Assembly (NCBI RefSeq): GCF_030817055.1
Contig: NZ_JAUSYV010000001.1
Span: 2,628,001 to 2,692,000, forward strand
Source: Bacillus sp. V2I10
Lineage (GTDB): Bacteria; Bacillota; Bacilli; Bacillales; Bacillaceae
Reading direction: 5' to 3'
DNA: 64,000 nt
Of the stretch, positions 42,061-51,566 are shown piece by piece; within the stretch, counting starts at the first letter, position 1; each line of letters opens with the position of its first letter. A program made the translations under genes and the position numbers. The notes beneath the pieces were generated by a model. That model saw nothing but the letters and a program-made list of their open reading frames with translations. It was not told the origin of the DNA and made no database searches.

Positions 42061-43995
42061 TTATTCTTCTGTTTCTTCAGGACCCATATAACGGTATTTA
42101 GTTGGATCTACAGGTTCAAATCCCTTAGGCGTATAGAATCGCAATAGATCTCCGTATACAATCTGGTCTGAAAGGGTCAATTTTTTATCGACCATTTCTT
42201 CTGTTTGACTAATTTCTTCGTTTTCCTCCACTGTTTCTCCAGTAGCAGTATCATAGAACTTTCCGTCAACTGAAGTAAACTTAGGCGTTACAAAGTCGCC
42301 GTTTCTGAAAGGAACCACTTGCTGATGGTCTTTCGATAATAAATCTGTACCCATTTGAACGTAATCTTTTGTATCTATTCCAAGCAGATGAAGGAGAGTA
42401 GGGCGAATATCAACTTGTCCGCCGAACTGGTGCTGTTTTCCGCCTTCAAGGCCTGGAGCGTGAATGAAAAGAGGAACCCGCTGCAGCTGAGCATGTTCAA
42501 ACCCATTAATCTCTTTGCCCATTACCTGAGACATCGCTTTGTTGTGGTTTTCAGAGATTCCGTAGTGATCACCATACATCACGACCATTGTGTTGTCATA
42601 TAAACCTGACTTTTTCAGGTCTTCAAAAAACTGTTTTAAGGATTCATCCATGTAACGTGCTGTCTGGAAATAACGGTCTACAGAACCATCACCTGTTGTA
42701 TGAGGATCGATAGTAGCTTCGTCCTCATCAATTGGGTAAGGGAAATGATTTGTTAATGAGATGAATTTTGAATAAAATGGCTGCTCCATTGATTCAAGCA
42801 GCGGAATGGATTCGGTAAAGAACGGTTTATCCTTTAGTCCATAATTCACGACATCTTCATCTTTCATTGAATAATATGCTGCATCAAAGAATTGCTCATA
42901 GCCAAGTGATTTGTACATCACATCACGGTTCCAGAAAGATTTATAGTTGCCGTGGAAAACCGCTGTTGAGTACCCTTTTTGATCAAGGATAGCTGGTGCT
43001 GCCTGATATGTGTTCTCTGCTTTTGTTGTAAAAACGGCTCCCTGCGGAAGAGGGAATAGTGAATTTTCAACCATGAACTCAGCATCAGACGTTTTACCCT
43101 GGCCTGTCTGATGGAAGAGATTATCAAAATACAGGGTATTTTTGTTTTTTGTTAAAGAATTTAAGAACGGTGTTACTTCTTCACCGTTTATTTTGTAATC
43201 AATTGCGAATGTCTGCAATGATTCAAGTGAAATATAAATAACGTTCATGCCTTTTGCTTTTCCAAAGTATTCCGGATTAGGTTCAGCATGTGTTGCTTTT
43301 GTGTAGTTTACTACTTCTGTTACATCATTGCCGTCAGCAAGTGCACGCTGGGCTGATGATTTAGAGCTTTGAATAGCGTCATAAATCGTGTAATTATACA
43401 TGCCTAAATATTTAACAAGGTAATTGCGGTCAAACGTGCGCGTTAATAATTGCGGACGGTCCATTTCAGCTAAAGCAAGGTTTGTTCCGAACAGAATCAC
43501 AGCTGAAATCAGGACTGCAGAAACTCTTTTGCCTTTCATTTTTACATTTTCAGGCTTAACGAACTTGCCAAAAACAAGAACCATTAAAATGATGACATCC
43601 AGGAAGTAAAGGACATCGTATGGTTTAACCAAAGCACCGAGACTTTGTCCCAGGTCACCGGCATTCTTAGTCTGTGTCAATGTTGGCACTGTAATAAAAT
43701 CGTTGAAGAATCGGTAATACACAAGGTTGGCATATAATAGGAAAGAAAGCAGGAAATCGATGACGATCATCCAAATAAATGCCTTTCTTCCTTTAGCGAA
43801 TAAGGCTAAACCTAAAAACAGCACAGCAGAGCTGATCGGGTTAATGAACAGCAGGAACTGCTGAATGGAATTATCAATTCCTAAATTAAGTTCTACGCGA
43901 TAAGCAGTATAGGTTTTTATCCATAGCATAACAACTGCTAACAGAAAAAAGCCAAGGTGCTTATTCAAAAAACTCTTAGCAAATACATTTTTCAT
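42061..43995 (-). CDS. LtaS-type lipoteichoic acid synthase
   Basis: The 644-aa protein has five N-terminal membrane segments (to about residue 180), a linker helix and an extracellular sulfatase-like domain. Metal-binding Glu lies in VIYISLESLQTF, the catalytic Thr in HQTGQGKTSDAEF, and later ligands in VMYGDHYG. It polymerises glycerol phosphate from phosphatidylglycerol onto the LTA anchor. Bacillus has several paralogues (LtaS, YfnI, YqgS); I cannot say which this is. AGAGGTG precedes the ATG. Confidence 0.93.
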   Translation of the reverse strand: MKNVFAKSFLNKHLGFFLLAVVMLWIKTYTAYRVELNLGIDNSIQQFLLFINPISSAVLFLGLALFAKGRKAFIWMIVIDFLLSFLLYANLVYYRFFNDFITVPTLTQTKNAGDLGQSLGALVKPYDVLYFLDVIILMVLVFGKFVKPENVKMKGKRVSAVLISAVILFGTNLALAEMDRPQLLTRTFDRNYLVKYLGMYNYTIYDAIQSSKSSAQRALADGNDVTEVVNYTKATHAEPNPEYFGKAKGMNVIYISLESLQTFAIDYKINGEEVTPFLNSLTKNKNTLYFDNLFHQTGQGKTSDAEFMVENSLFPLPQGAVFTTKAENTYQAAPAILDQKGYSTAVFHGNYKSFWNRDVMYKSLGYEQFFDAAYYSMKDEDVVNYGLKDKPFFTESIPLLESMEQPFYSKFISLTNHFPYPIDEDEATIDPHTTGDGSVDRYFQTARYMDESLKQFFEDLKKSGLYDNTMVVMYGDHYGISENHNKAMSQVMGKEINGFEHAQLQRVPLFIHAPGLEGGKQHQFGGQVDIRPTLLHLLGIDTKDYVQMGTDLLSKDHQQVVPFRNGDFVTPKFTSVDGKFYDTATGETVEENEEISQTEEMVDKKLTLSDQIVYGDLLRFYTPKGFEPVDPTKYRYMGPEETEE

Positions 43996-44266
43996 TTTTT
44001 AACACCTCTAGTAATCAATTAAATTCGTATTTTAGCGATCATGTTCAGTACCCTGTTCAAAGATTATAAGCAAGAATTTGTTCAGCAAAAGATAAGAAAA
44101 ATCATAACGCAAAGAGAGACTAAAAGTCAACTTTTTAACTATTCAATTAATCTTGCATCTATTAAATTATCATTAAGAGATTAGACTTATTTTCCATAAC
44201 AATTCATCAGACGGGTTACATAAAAAGTCTCTTCCTTATACATAGTAAAATTGGGGGTGATTATGA

Positions 44267-45142
44267 ATGAAATTCTTTTTAATTGGAGCTATTCTCCTGC
44301 TTGCCCAGCAAATACAAACAGATGACAGTTTGAAGATTACCCATAATAATCATGTTATAGAAAAATTGGACCGGAATGATGCGGCATTGCTGATGCCAGA
44401 GACATTACTAATTGACCAAATAAAATTAGATAATCTCATGAATCATTTGGATCATCAAATGTATAAAGCTCCAGTGAATGCTGAAATCGACAAGAGCGGA
44501 AAAATAATGCCCGAAAAAACCGGCTACAGATTGAATCGTGAGATCTTCAGCGGAAAATTCCACGCTTACTTTTTTGGGAGCGGTGCAGCAAGTGTGGAAG
44601 CACCAAGAATAAAATTGTATCCCAGAGTAGATAAAGAACTGCTTGCCAGTATTCGCTCTGCAAGGATTGGGACCTATGTAACTTTTTTTAACAAGAATAA
44701 TAAACAGCGTACAAAGAACATATATCTTGCTGCAGAAGCGATCAATAACACAGTCGTTTTTCCTGGCGAGACGTTTTCTTTCAACGGGGTGGTCGGCAAC
44801 AGGACAGCAGCGAAGGGCTATTTGCGGGCTCCGATCATTATTAGAGGAGAACTGTCTGAAGGAATTGGAGGGGGCATTTGTCAAGTATCCTCGACATTGT
44901 TTAATGCCATCGATAATGCCGGATTAAAAGTGATCGAGAGGTATTCCCACAGCAGGCGAGTCCCTTATGTTCCCGCCGGAAGAGATGCTACCGTCAGCTG
45001 GTATGGACCTGATTTTCGGTTCTCGAACAAATACAGCGAGCCTGTATTGATCAGGGCGGCTGTTTATGGGGCAAGTGTAATGGTCACCATTTATTCAACG
45101 AATGAAGTTGCTTATGAAAAGCGGATAGAGCTTCGAAAATAA
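44267..45142 (+). CDS. VanW family protein
   Basis: The 291-aa exported protein has an N-terminal hydrophobic segment (FFLIGAILLLAQQ) and a C-terminal VanW domain (about 155-275) with PGETFSFNGVVGNRTAAKGY and GGGICQVSSTLFNAIDNAGL KVIERYSHSRRVPYVPAGRDA. VanW is named from the vancomycin gene cluster but its function is unknown; B. subtilis YoaR is similar. GGGGGTGATT lies upstream. Confidence 0.88.
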   Translation: MKFFLIGAILLLAQQIQTDDSLKITHNNHVIEKLDRNDAALLMPETLLIDQIKLDNLMNHLDHQMYKAPVNAEIDKSGKIMPEKTGYRLNREIFSGKFHAYFFGSGAASVEAPRIKLYPRVDKELLASIRSARIGTYVTFFNKNNKQRTKNIYLAAEAINNTVVFPGETFSFNGVVGNRTAAKGYLRAPIIIRGELSEGIGGGICQVSSTLFNAIDNAGLKVIERYSHSRRVPYVPAGRDATVSWYGPDFRFSNKYSEPVLIRAAVYGASVMVTIYSTNEVAYEKRIELRK

Positions 45143-45285
45143 GCCTTTGGATATTATGAAAGAGCTTTGTTTTGATTCTCTGGATACATAAAAATCGCGT
45201 TTTGGCTGAATCGCCTGAGGAAAAAAAGATACTTCTGAATCTTAATGCTTGGACATATATTTAGAAGAATCTTTACTTAGGCAAG

Positions 45286-45865
45286 GTGATCATTATCACT
45301 CAAAAATTAGCAGCGATTTTAATAGGAAGCTTATTGATCAGTATTGGCATCAATGGCTTTTTAGTTCCGCATCATTTGATTGATGGCGGGGTTGACGGAA
45401 TAGCCTTGATATTACATTACTATTTTGAATATAAAACGGGTTTATGCATTCTATTATTAAGCTTGCCTCTTTGTTTTTTTTTCTTGGTTTTTCAAACCGG
45501 TCTATTTCTTCAGCAGTATCCACGGTTTATTGATATCTGCATTTTTTATTGATTTGCTGGATCCATTGAGAACACAATTTTCTTTGCCGATTTTTTTAAG
45601 TTCCCTGATAGGAGGGTGCTTAATAGGAATTGGCATCGGAGTCATGCTCCGAAATGATACAAGCACAGGGGGAACGGATTTATTGGCACGGCTTATTTCA
45701 GACAGCACAAAATTAAATATTGGCATTTCGATTTTAATTATAGACGGGCTTGTAGCAGCGGCAGGGTATAAAACATTGGGATTGAGAAGCTTTTTCTTTT
45801 CATGTGTCACTATTGGAATAATTGGTTTAATAACGCACATTATAATGAAACCTTCTGAACACTGA
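45286..45865 (+). pseudogene. YitT/YczE family membrane protein, frameshifted
   Basis: The first frame (GTG 45286, VIIITQKLAAILIGSLLISI) contains the family motif GFLVPHHLIDGGVDGIALIL. The second (to 45865) has GIGIGVMLRNDTSTGGTDLL AR. They join at a T9 run (45474-45482); T8 would give CFFSWFFKPVYFFSSIHGLL ISAFFIDLLDP. The rejoined protein is about 192 aa and lacks the usual C-terminal DUF2179 domain. Either a slippage mutation, a sequencing error, or part of the decay seen just downstream. Confidence 0.8.
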
Positions 45866-45874
45866 AAAAGCACC

Positions 45875-46178
45875 AGGAACGAAAGTCACTTATGCCGGGG
45901 ATTACCCAGCGAATGCTAGTCAATCTGCTGAGGAGCTTGAAGAAGACTTAATCGTTGAACGCAAGATTATCCTGTTGTTTCTCCTGGAATATTCGCTGAC
46001 TTACCAAGGCAGAACGTTAATGCCGATTCTTGACACCATGTATGAATGGGGCAAGAACTATATGGAAAATGTCGCTGAAGAAAAACCGGAAATAAGTGAT
46101 TTCCCCTTAATAAGAAAGTCCAGGATCGTATATGATGGATCTTGGTCTTTTTTTGATTCAAAAAGGTGCTGGTACTGA
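45875..46178 (+). pseudogene. HxlR-type transcriptional regulator relic
   Basis: MPGITQRMLVNLLRSL matches the recognition helix of HxlR regulators. A second frame gives AEELEEDLIVERKI, and a third EYSLTYQGRTLMPILDTMYE WGKNYME, the HxlR C-terminus. At least two frame changes and an absent N-terminus mark it as dead. It directly follows the broken yitT. Confidence 0.65.
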
Positions 46179-46403
46179 AACATTATTATCAGGTCTGATT
46201 ATTCAGTAAATTCTTCGACATCAACTACAACAATTTTTCAATATCCTGTTGAAGTGCTCCCTTTAAGAATAGATGCTGTACTTTAAGACAAAATCCCATT
46301 TCTTTTGCTTTTGCCCTATAAGAGAAGCAAACCTGAATGAATGGTCGAACGTCTCTCTATAATTCCGTTTAAAGCCATTTTGACGTAAGCTCAGTATTCA
46401 TTT

Positions 46404-46484
46404 CTATACATTCACAATAAATACAAAAAGTAAAATCAAAGCGAGAGCAAGACTGACGATATATATGGAGGATATATTCTTCAT
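46404..46484 (-). CDS. Tiny membrane peptide (26 aa)
   Basis: The frame MKNISSIYIVSLALALILLF VFIVNV is a single hydrophobic helix. AAGG lies 5 nt upstream, which is weak. It follows the 35-aa frame by 13 nt on the same strand. Evidence is only composition and context. Confidence 0.35.
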   Translation of the reverse strand: MKNISSIYIVSLALALILLFVFIVNV

Positions 46485-46497
46485 TCTTACCTTCGCT

Positions 46498-46605
46498 TTA
46501 GCCGCGGTAAGTCTCAAGTGCTTGATTCTGCCCAATTAATATGGTTACTATTAATCCGACTAGACTAATGATACTAATAATAATGACGCTGATCCAAATT
46601 GACAC
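46498..46605 (-). CDS. Tiny membrane peptide (35 aa)
   Basis: From GTG 46605 the frame reads SIWISVIIISIISLVGLIVT then ILIGQNQALETYRG, a membrane helix with a short polar tail. AAAGGAG lies 9 nt upstream, a good site. It pairs with the 26-aa frame downstream. No family recognised; small toxin-like or regulatory membrane peptides are possible. Confidence 0.45.
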   Translation of the reverse strand: MSIWISVIIISIISLVGLIVTILIGQNQALETYRG

Positions 46606-46721
46606 TTAATTGACTCCTTTAAAATAAAATCCCAGCACGTATGAATCATTTTACATGTGATTTAAGAGATGGGGCCACCTACTTTTACATAATTTATAAA
46701 TAGTCAGGAGTTGAATGGATT

Positions 46722-48158
46722 ATGGTAATTGAATGGAAGCCCGACCGGTCAAGTGAGCAGCCGATTTATAAACAAATCGTACATTATTTTGAAAAGCAGA
46801 TTCGAAACGGGGAACTGCCTCCATCAAGCAAATTGCCTTCTGAACGAAAGCTGTCAAAGGACTTAGGGGTAAACAGAAGCACGGTAGCAACAGCATATGC
46901 TGAACTTAATGCGTCAGATTTAATTATCAGCAAAAAAGGAAGCGGTACAGTTGTCCGCGGGTCAAATCGTGCCTATCCAGGCGGACGGATGCCGAACTGG
47001 AACCGCATGCTGATAGCTGGAACACTGCTGCCAAATGTACCGATCATTCAGCGGATTGCGGAAGAAACCAATCATAAACATCTGATTGATATAGCTACAG
47101 GGCAGTTATCACCTGAATTGTTCCCAAATGAGCAATTTCAGCACATATTAAAGAATCAGACCTTCGATCATCCATTAAGCTATGATCATCCGCACGGCAA
47201 TTTGAAGTTAAGGGAAACCATTGCCAGACATCTGAAAATAGATAAAAAAATAGAATGCACACCATCATCCATTCTAATTACATCAGGAGCTCAGCAGGCT
47301 CTTCACCTTATCATTCAGTGTTTATTGAAACCAGGCGATGCTGTTGCAATAGAAGATCCTTCATATACATATTCCTTGCCTATTTTCAGATCGCTTGGCA
47401 TTAAGACAATTTTACTCGAAGTGGATGATAATGGAGTCAATCCAAATGATATTCATAATGCATATATAAACCACCGGATTCGGATGATTTTTCTTAGTCC
47501 AGCTTATCAAAATCCAACTGGTGCCGTTTTACATCCTGAGCGGAGAAAAAAAATCCTTAAAACTGCTTATGAGTTTGGAATTCCAATCGTTGAAGATGAT
47601 CCTTACTCTTTACTGTCTTTTGAGAAAAGTGCAGCAACCTTAAAATCAGAAGATTCACATGGCGTTGTTATCTACATCAGCTCACTTTCAAAAATGGTAT
47701 CCTCAGGCATAAGAATCGGCTGGATATTGGCTCCTAAGCAAATTATTGAACGATTGTCAGATGCCAGACAGCAAATCGATTTTGGATCTAGCATTTTTTC
47801 GGATTGGCTGGCAAGAGAGTTTTTGAATTCAGACTTTTTTGAACCCCATCTCAGGCAGTTGAAAATTGAATTGAAAAATAGAAGAGATTTGCTGGTTTTA
47901 GCTATTGAAAAGCATCTTCCTGGTCAAGTGGAATATACAGTGCCAAAAGGCGGTATTCACTTATGGTGCCGGATTAGACAAAAACATCATGATGAAAAAC
48001 TATTTAATCGTGCAGTGGATAAAGGGGTAATCTATACGCCTGGAATTGCTCTTGGTTCGAAAAAAGGATGTGTCAGGTTTACATTTGGACGAGCTGCTAA
48101 GCAATCAATCGACATAGCCATTGCTGCATTTTCAGATGCGCTGTTTGAGCAAAAATAA
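46722..48158 (+). CDS. MocR/GntR-type PLP-dependent transcriptional regulator
   Basis: The 478-aa protein has an N-terminal GntR winged helix (KQIVHYFEKQIRNGELPPSS KLPSERKLSKDLGVNRSTV, about 15-70). A fold-type I aminotransferase-like domain follows, with the PLP lysine in SSLSKMVSSGIRIGW. MocR regulators sense PLP or amino-compounds. The downstream luciferase-like oxidoreductase gene is 27 bp away and may belong to its transcript. AGGAG lies upstream of the ATG. Confidence 0.92.
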   Translation: MVIEWKPDRSSEQPIYKQIVHYFEKQIRNGELPPSSKLPSERKLSKDLGVNRSTVATAYAELNASDLIISKKGSGTVVRGSNRAYPGGRMPNWNRMLIAGTLLPNVPIIQRIAEETNHKHLIDIATGQLSPELFPNEQFQHILKNQTFDHPLSYDHPHGNLKLRETIARHLKIDKKIECTPSSILITSGAQQALHLIIQCLLKPGDAVAIEDPSYTYSLPIFRSLGIKTILLEVDDNGVNPNDIHNAYINHRIRMIFLSPAYQNPTGAVLHPERRKKILKTAYEFGIPIVEDDPYSLLSFEKSAATLKSEDSHGVVIYISSLSKMVSSGIRIGWILAPKQIIERLSDARQQIDFGSSIFSDWLAREFLNSDFFEPHLRQLKIELKNRRDLLVLAIEKHLPGQVEYTVPKGGIHLWCRIRQKHHDEKLFNRAVDKGVIYTPGIALGSKKGCVRFTFGRAAKQSIDIAIAAFSDALFEQK

Positions 48159-48185
48159 GAATTACGCATATGAGGAGATGAAGCA

Positions 48186-49181
48186 ATGAAGCTAAGTATT
48201 CTAGATCAGTCACCGATTTCTGAAGGTACCAAAGCAAGTGATGCCCTGAAGCACACACTTCAGTTAGCAAAAGCAGCTGAAGAACTTGGCTATACTCGCT
48301 TTTGGCTTGCAGAGCATCATAATACAAACGGACTCGCAAGCACAGCTCCTGAAATATTAATATCACATATTGCATCGCTTACAAGCAGAATTAAAGTCGG
48401 TTCTGGAGGGGTCCTGCTGCCGCAATACAGTCCATTAAAAGTGGCTGAAACATTCAACACTCTTGAAACACTCTTTCCAAATCGAATTGACTTGGGTATT
48501 GGCCGTTCACCTGGAGGATCTGCTGAAACACGTCTGGCTCTAACAGATGGGCTGCGAAAAAGTTTAAACGAATTCCCAAGACAGCTGAAGGATTTACAGG
48601 GATTCTTGAGAAAAGCTTTGCCTGAGAAGCATGTTTATTCAAATGTACAAGCCATGCCTGATTCAGCTGCATTTCCGGAAATGTGGCTGCTCGGGGTTTC
48701 ACATCGCGGTGCCAGGACAGCTGCTGAGCATGGGATGGCATTTACTTATGGTCATTTTATTAATCCATCAAGCGGAAAAAAGGCAATGAAGGATTACATG
48801 GAGCAATTTAAGCCTTCAAGTCATCAGCCTGAGCCGAAAACCAATTTCTGTATTTTTGTCGTGTGTGCCAGATCCGAGGAAGAGGCTGAATTCCTTGCAC
48901 TAAGTCAGGATGCATGGCTGTTAAATGTAGAAAAAGGAGAAAATACAACGATTCCCTCTTCTGAAGAAGTGAATAAGCTGGGTTTTTCTGAGGCGGAATT
49001 AGAGAAAATAAAAAGAAATCGAAAACGCATGGTAGTTGGCACTCCTTATAAGGTAAAAGAAGAATTGCTAAGTATCGCTTCAGATTATCAGACTGATGAG
49101 ATTATGGTCATTACAAATATCTTTGATTTTAAAGCAAAACTGGAGTCTTATAAGCTTCTTGCAGAAGTGTTTGATCTTTAA
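48186..49181 (+). CDS. LLM class flavin-dependent oxidoreductase
   Basis: The 331-aa protein is a bacterial luciferase-like monooxygenase: MKLSILDQSPISEGTKASDA, RFWLAEHHNTNGLASTAPEI L, VGSGGVLLPQYSPLKVAE and RIDLGIGRSPGGS. It should use reduced FMN and oxygen; substrate unknown. A paralogue follows 116 bp later. GAGGAG precedes the ATG. Confidence 0.92.
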   Translation: MKLSILDQSPISEGTKASDALKHTLQLAKAAEELGYTRFWLAEHHNTNGLASTAPEILISHIASLTSRIKVGSGGVLLPQYSPLKVAETFNTLETLFPNRIDLGIGRSPGGSAETRLALTDGLRKSLNEFPRQLKDLQGFLRKALPEKHVYSNVQAMPDSAAFPEMWLLGVSHRGARTAAEHGMAFTYGHFINPSSGKKAMKDYMEQFKPSSHQPEPKTNFCIFVVCARSEEEAEFLALSQDAWLLNVEKGENTTIPSSEEVNKLGFSEAELEKIKRNRKRMVVGTPYKVKEELLSIASDYQTDEIMVITNIFDFKAKLESYKLLAEVFDL

Positions 49182-49297
49182 GGCAAGGTAAAATCATCAG
49201 CAAATACAAGTCGTTTTGTTTTCATTCATCAATAAAACTTGATACAATGACGTTGTTTATTTTTAATAAGCAAGGTTTAGATGAAGGAGGACAAAAA

Positions 49298-50299
49298 ATG
49301 TCCAGTGAAACTATAAAAGATGTAAAGCTGTCCGTATTGGATCTTGCGCCTGTAGTTGAAGGGAGCACACCGAGCGAAGCTTTTAAAAACACTCTTGATC
49401 TAGCTCAGCATGCTGATAAATGGGGCTATAACCGTTTTTGGCTTGCAGAGCATCATAATATGGAGGGAATTGCGAGTTCAGCCACAGCTGTTTTGATTGG
49501 ACATGTAGCAGGGGGTACGACTAATATCCGCGTAGGATCAGGCGGTATCATGCTGCCTAATCATGCTCCTTTAGTTATTGCAGAACAGTTTGGAACACTT
49601 GAATCCCTTTATCCAGGCAGAATTGATCTTGGGCTTGGACGCGCTCCGGGAACCGATCAGCTCACAGCCCGTGCGCTCCGCAGGGAAAACATGAGCAATG
49701 GAGAGGATTTCCCAGAACAGCTTAATGAACTTATGGAGTATTTTCAGCCTGCTGAAGCAGCACATGTCAGAGCTGTTCCAGGAAAAGGCCTGAACGTGCC
49801 AATCTGGCTGCTCGGCTCAAGCGGATTCAGTGCTCAGCTTGCGGGAAGATTAGGATTGCCATTTGCATTTGCAAGTCATTTTTCCCCAGAGCACACTATT
49901 CCTGCCATGCGCCTGTACAGAAGCAGCTTCAAAGCGTCTAATGTGCTTCAAGAACCTTATGCCATGGTAGGCGCAAACGTAATAGCCGCAGACAGCGATG
50001 AAAAAGCAGCATATTTGGCTACTACCATGCAGCAGCAATTTTTGAATCTTGTCCGCAATCGCCCAGGGAAAATGCAGCCGCCGGTAGAAAATATGGAAGA
50101 ACTATGGACACCGTATGAAAAATCAGCCATTCATCAGCAGCTTGGATCATCAATTGTCGGAAGTAAAAGTACTGTTAATGAGAAACTTGAAAAATTCATA
50201 GAAGAGACAGGTGCAAACGAAATTATGGTCAACGCCTCAATCTTTGATCATCAAGAACGATTGCGTTCCTTTGAAATTGTTTCACAGCTTTTTAAGTAA
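49298..50299 (+). CDS. LLM class flavin-dependent oxidoreductase (paralogue)
   Basis: The 333-aa protein starts at ATG 49298 behind AAGGAGG (a longer frame without a site begins at 49247). It aligns throughout with its upstream neighbour: LSVLDLAPVVEGSTPSEAFK, RFWLAEHHNMEGIASSATAV, VGSGGIMLPNHAPLVIAEQF, RIDLGLGRAPGTD. The two probably arose by duplication long ago and may form a pair. Substrate unknown. Confidence 0.92.
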   Translation: MSSETIKDVKLSVLDLAPVVEGSTPSEAFKNTLDLAQHADKWGYNRFWLAEHHNMEGIASSATAVLIGHVAGGTTNIRVGSGGIMLPNHAPLVIAEQFGTLESLYPGRIDLGLGRAPGTDQLTARALRRENMSNGEDFPEQLNELMEYFQPAEAAHVRAVPGKGLNVPIWLLGSSGFSAQLAGRLGLPFAFASHFSPEHTIPAMRLYRSSFKASNVLQEPYAMVGANVIAADSDEKAAYLATTMQQQFLNLVRNRPGKMQPPVENMEELWTPYEKSAIHQQLGSSIVGSKSTVNEKLEKFIEETGANEIMVNASIFDHQERLRSFEIVSQLFK

Positions 50300-50319
50300 A
50301 AGATAACGGAGGCAAGATC

Positions 50320-50619
50320 ATGAAATGCAAAATCAACCGCAATGCAGCTAAAGAATTAAAAGAGCTCCTTGCCGCAGAAGAAGCTGAAGGCAAAATGATA
50401 CGTGTTGTTGTGACAGAAATGCACGGCGATCACGCACATTATGATATCACGCTTGATACACCGAATGAGCATGATGAAATTGTGAAAACAGACAAAGAAA
50501 TTGACGTGCTGCTGGATCAGCGCGAAGACTTTTTAGACGGCGTCTGGATTCAGTATTTTTATGTGCCGCAGGCAGGGTTTGTCATTACAAATTCAAGTAA
50601 AGGCAGCCATAGGCATTAA
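50320..50619 (+). CDS. HesB/IscA-like (Fe-S biosynthesis fold) protein without Cys ligands
   Basis: The 99-aa protein has the opening ITRNAAKEL-like pattern (CKINRNAAKELKELLAAEEA) and IQYFYVPQAGFVITN, as in YneR/YqkB-type members of the HesB fold. The three conserved cluster-binding cysteines of IscA are absent; only Cys3 remains. So a direct iron-sulfur role is doubtful. It follows the LLM gene by 20 nt and is probably in the same operon. A strong terminator follows. Confidence 0.72.
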   Translation: MKCKINRNAAKELKELLAAEEAEGKMIRVVVTEMHGDHAHYDITLDTPNEHDEIVKTDKEIDVLLDQREDFLDGVWIQYFYVPQAGFVITNSSKGSHRH

Positions 50620-50667
50620 ATAATAAAAAAGAGTGAAACTTAAATGGTTTCACTCTTTTTTATTATT
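50620..50667 (+). terminator. Terminator after the HesB-like gene
   Basis: The stem AATAAAAAAGAGTGAAAC / GTTTCACTCTTTTTTATT is long and perfect or nearly so. Confidence 0.88.
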
Positions 50668-50815
50668 TCGTGTTCGTTAAAGGTTTAGTTTCAAGTTGAA
50701 AGCTTACTTTGACTTTTATATTTTCCCATTCCCGCAGCCATTCTTTCTCACTAGGCGGTTTATTAAATGGCGTTTTGGAGTAGCTTTTCTTATTGAGTTT
50801 AAAAAGTGGATAGTT
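50663..50815 (-). pseudogene. Possible C-terminal relic of a Ger(x)C germination lipoprotein
   Basis: A clean minus-strand frame of about 50 codons (YPLFKLNKKSYSKTPFNKPP, then EKEWLREWENIKVKVSFQLE) ends at 50663. The W..E-WENIKVKV ending resembles C-termini of GerAC-type proteins. It has no start codon or ribosome binding site. The rest of 50816-50934 holds only a small hairpin (AAACGCCA / TGGCGTTT). The assignment is weak. Confidence 0.25.
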
Positions 50816-50934
50816 GAAGAATTTCTATAATTATTTTTCTGAATTGGTAAGTTAAGATTGAAACGCCAAGGGTTAACGTTTGGCGTTTACTATTCCTTAT
50901 TCCTTTTTTCCCATTCTCCTAATGTTTAAATTCA

Positions 50935-51351
50935 TTACTCTCCTTTAGTTAGAGCATCTCTTTCTAATGCACCCATCATCTTTTCTAGCCATTGTTTTTT
51001 AATCATTATTTCAGCGCAATCATCAATCAATAAGATCCTACTCCTGAAATACCCATTTGTCTCAAGTATAGTAACATGAAGACATCTGAAAATAGCCTTG
51101 GTGCATTAATATCTACATCTTCATCTGTAAAACCATGAGGGATAGGGAATTTTTCATTTTGAAACAGTTTGTTTTTTGAATTGAATATTTTCTTCAGTTA
51201 AACCAAATGTATATTCAATTATAGGACTAATTTCAGTATCCTCGACCTTATTAAGAAAGTATCGCAGTACACAATTTGCCATCCTGTCTGCCACTCCCCA
51301 AATGGGGGCAATCTCAGATGATGAAAGTCGAATATTGTGTTTTGTATCCAT
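50935..51351 (-). pseudogene. DUF3231 family protein, decayed
   Basis: The first 65 codons (MDTKHNIRLSSSEIAPIWGV, NCVLRYFLNKVEDTEISPII EYTFGL) match DUF3231. After a frameshift the sequence continues FPIPHGFTDEDVDINAPRLF SDVFML, and after a gap ends AEIMIKKQWLEKMMGALERD ALTKGE at 50935. Total coding remnant is about 139 codons against about 165 for one domain. Members are found in Bacillus spores, as in CotF-like ferritin-fold proteins. Confidence 0.8.
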
Positions 51352-51566
51352 CTATGTTCCCCTCTCTTTCAAGCTTTAATTTAAGATTATTATTCAGTAA
51401 ATTGATGTTTTTATGGTGCCCTTTTGGTCCCGAGTTTACTTCTACAAAGTAACAAGGGTTGGATAGTGTCTTTATTGTATATATTATAATCTTTTGTACG
51501 AGTGAATAATTTTTAACTTTCTCTTTATACTACTCATGTACTAAAGTGAAAAGGAGAATAAAAAAA

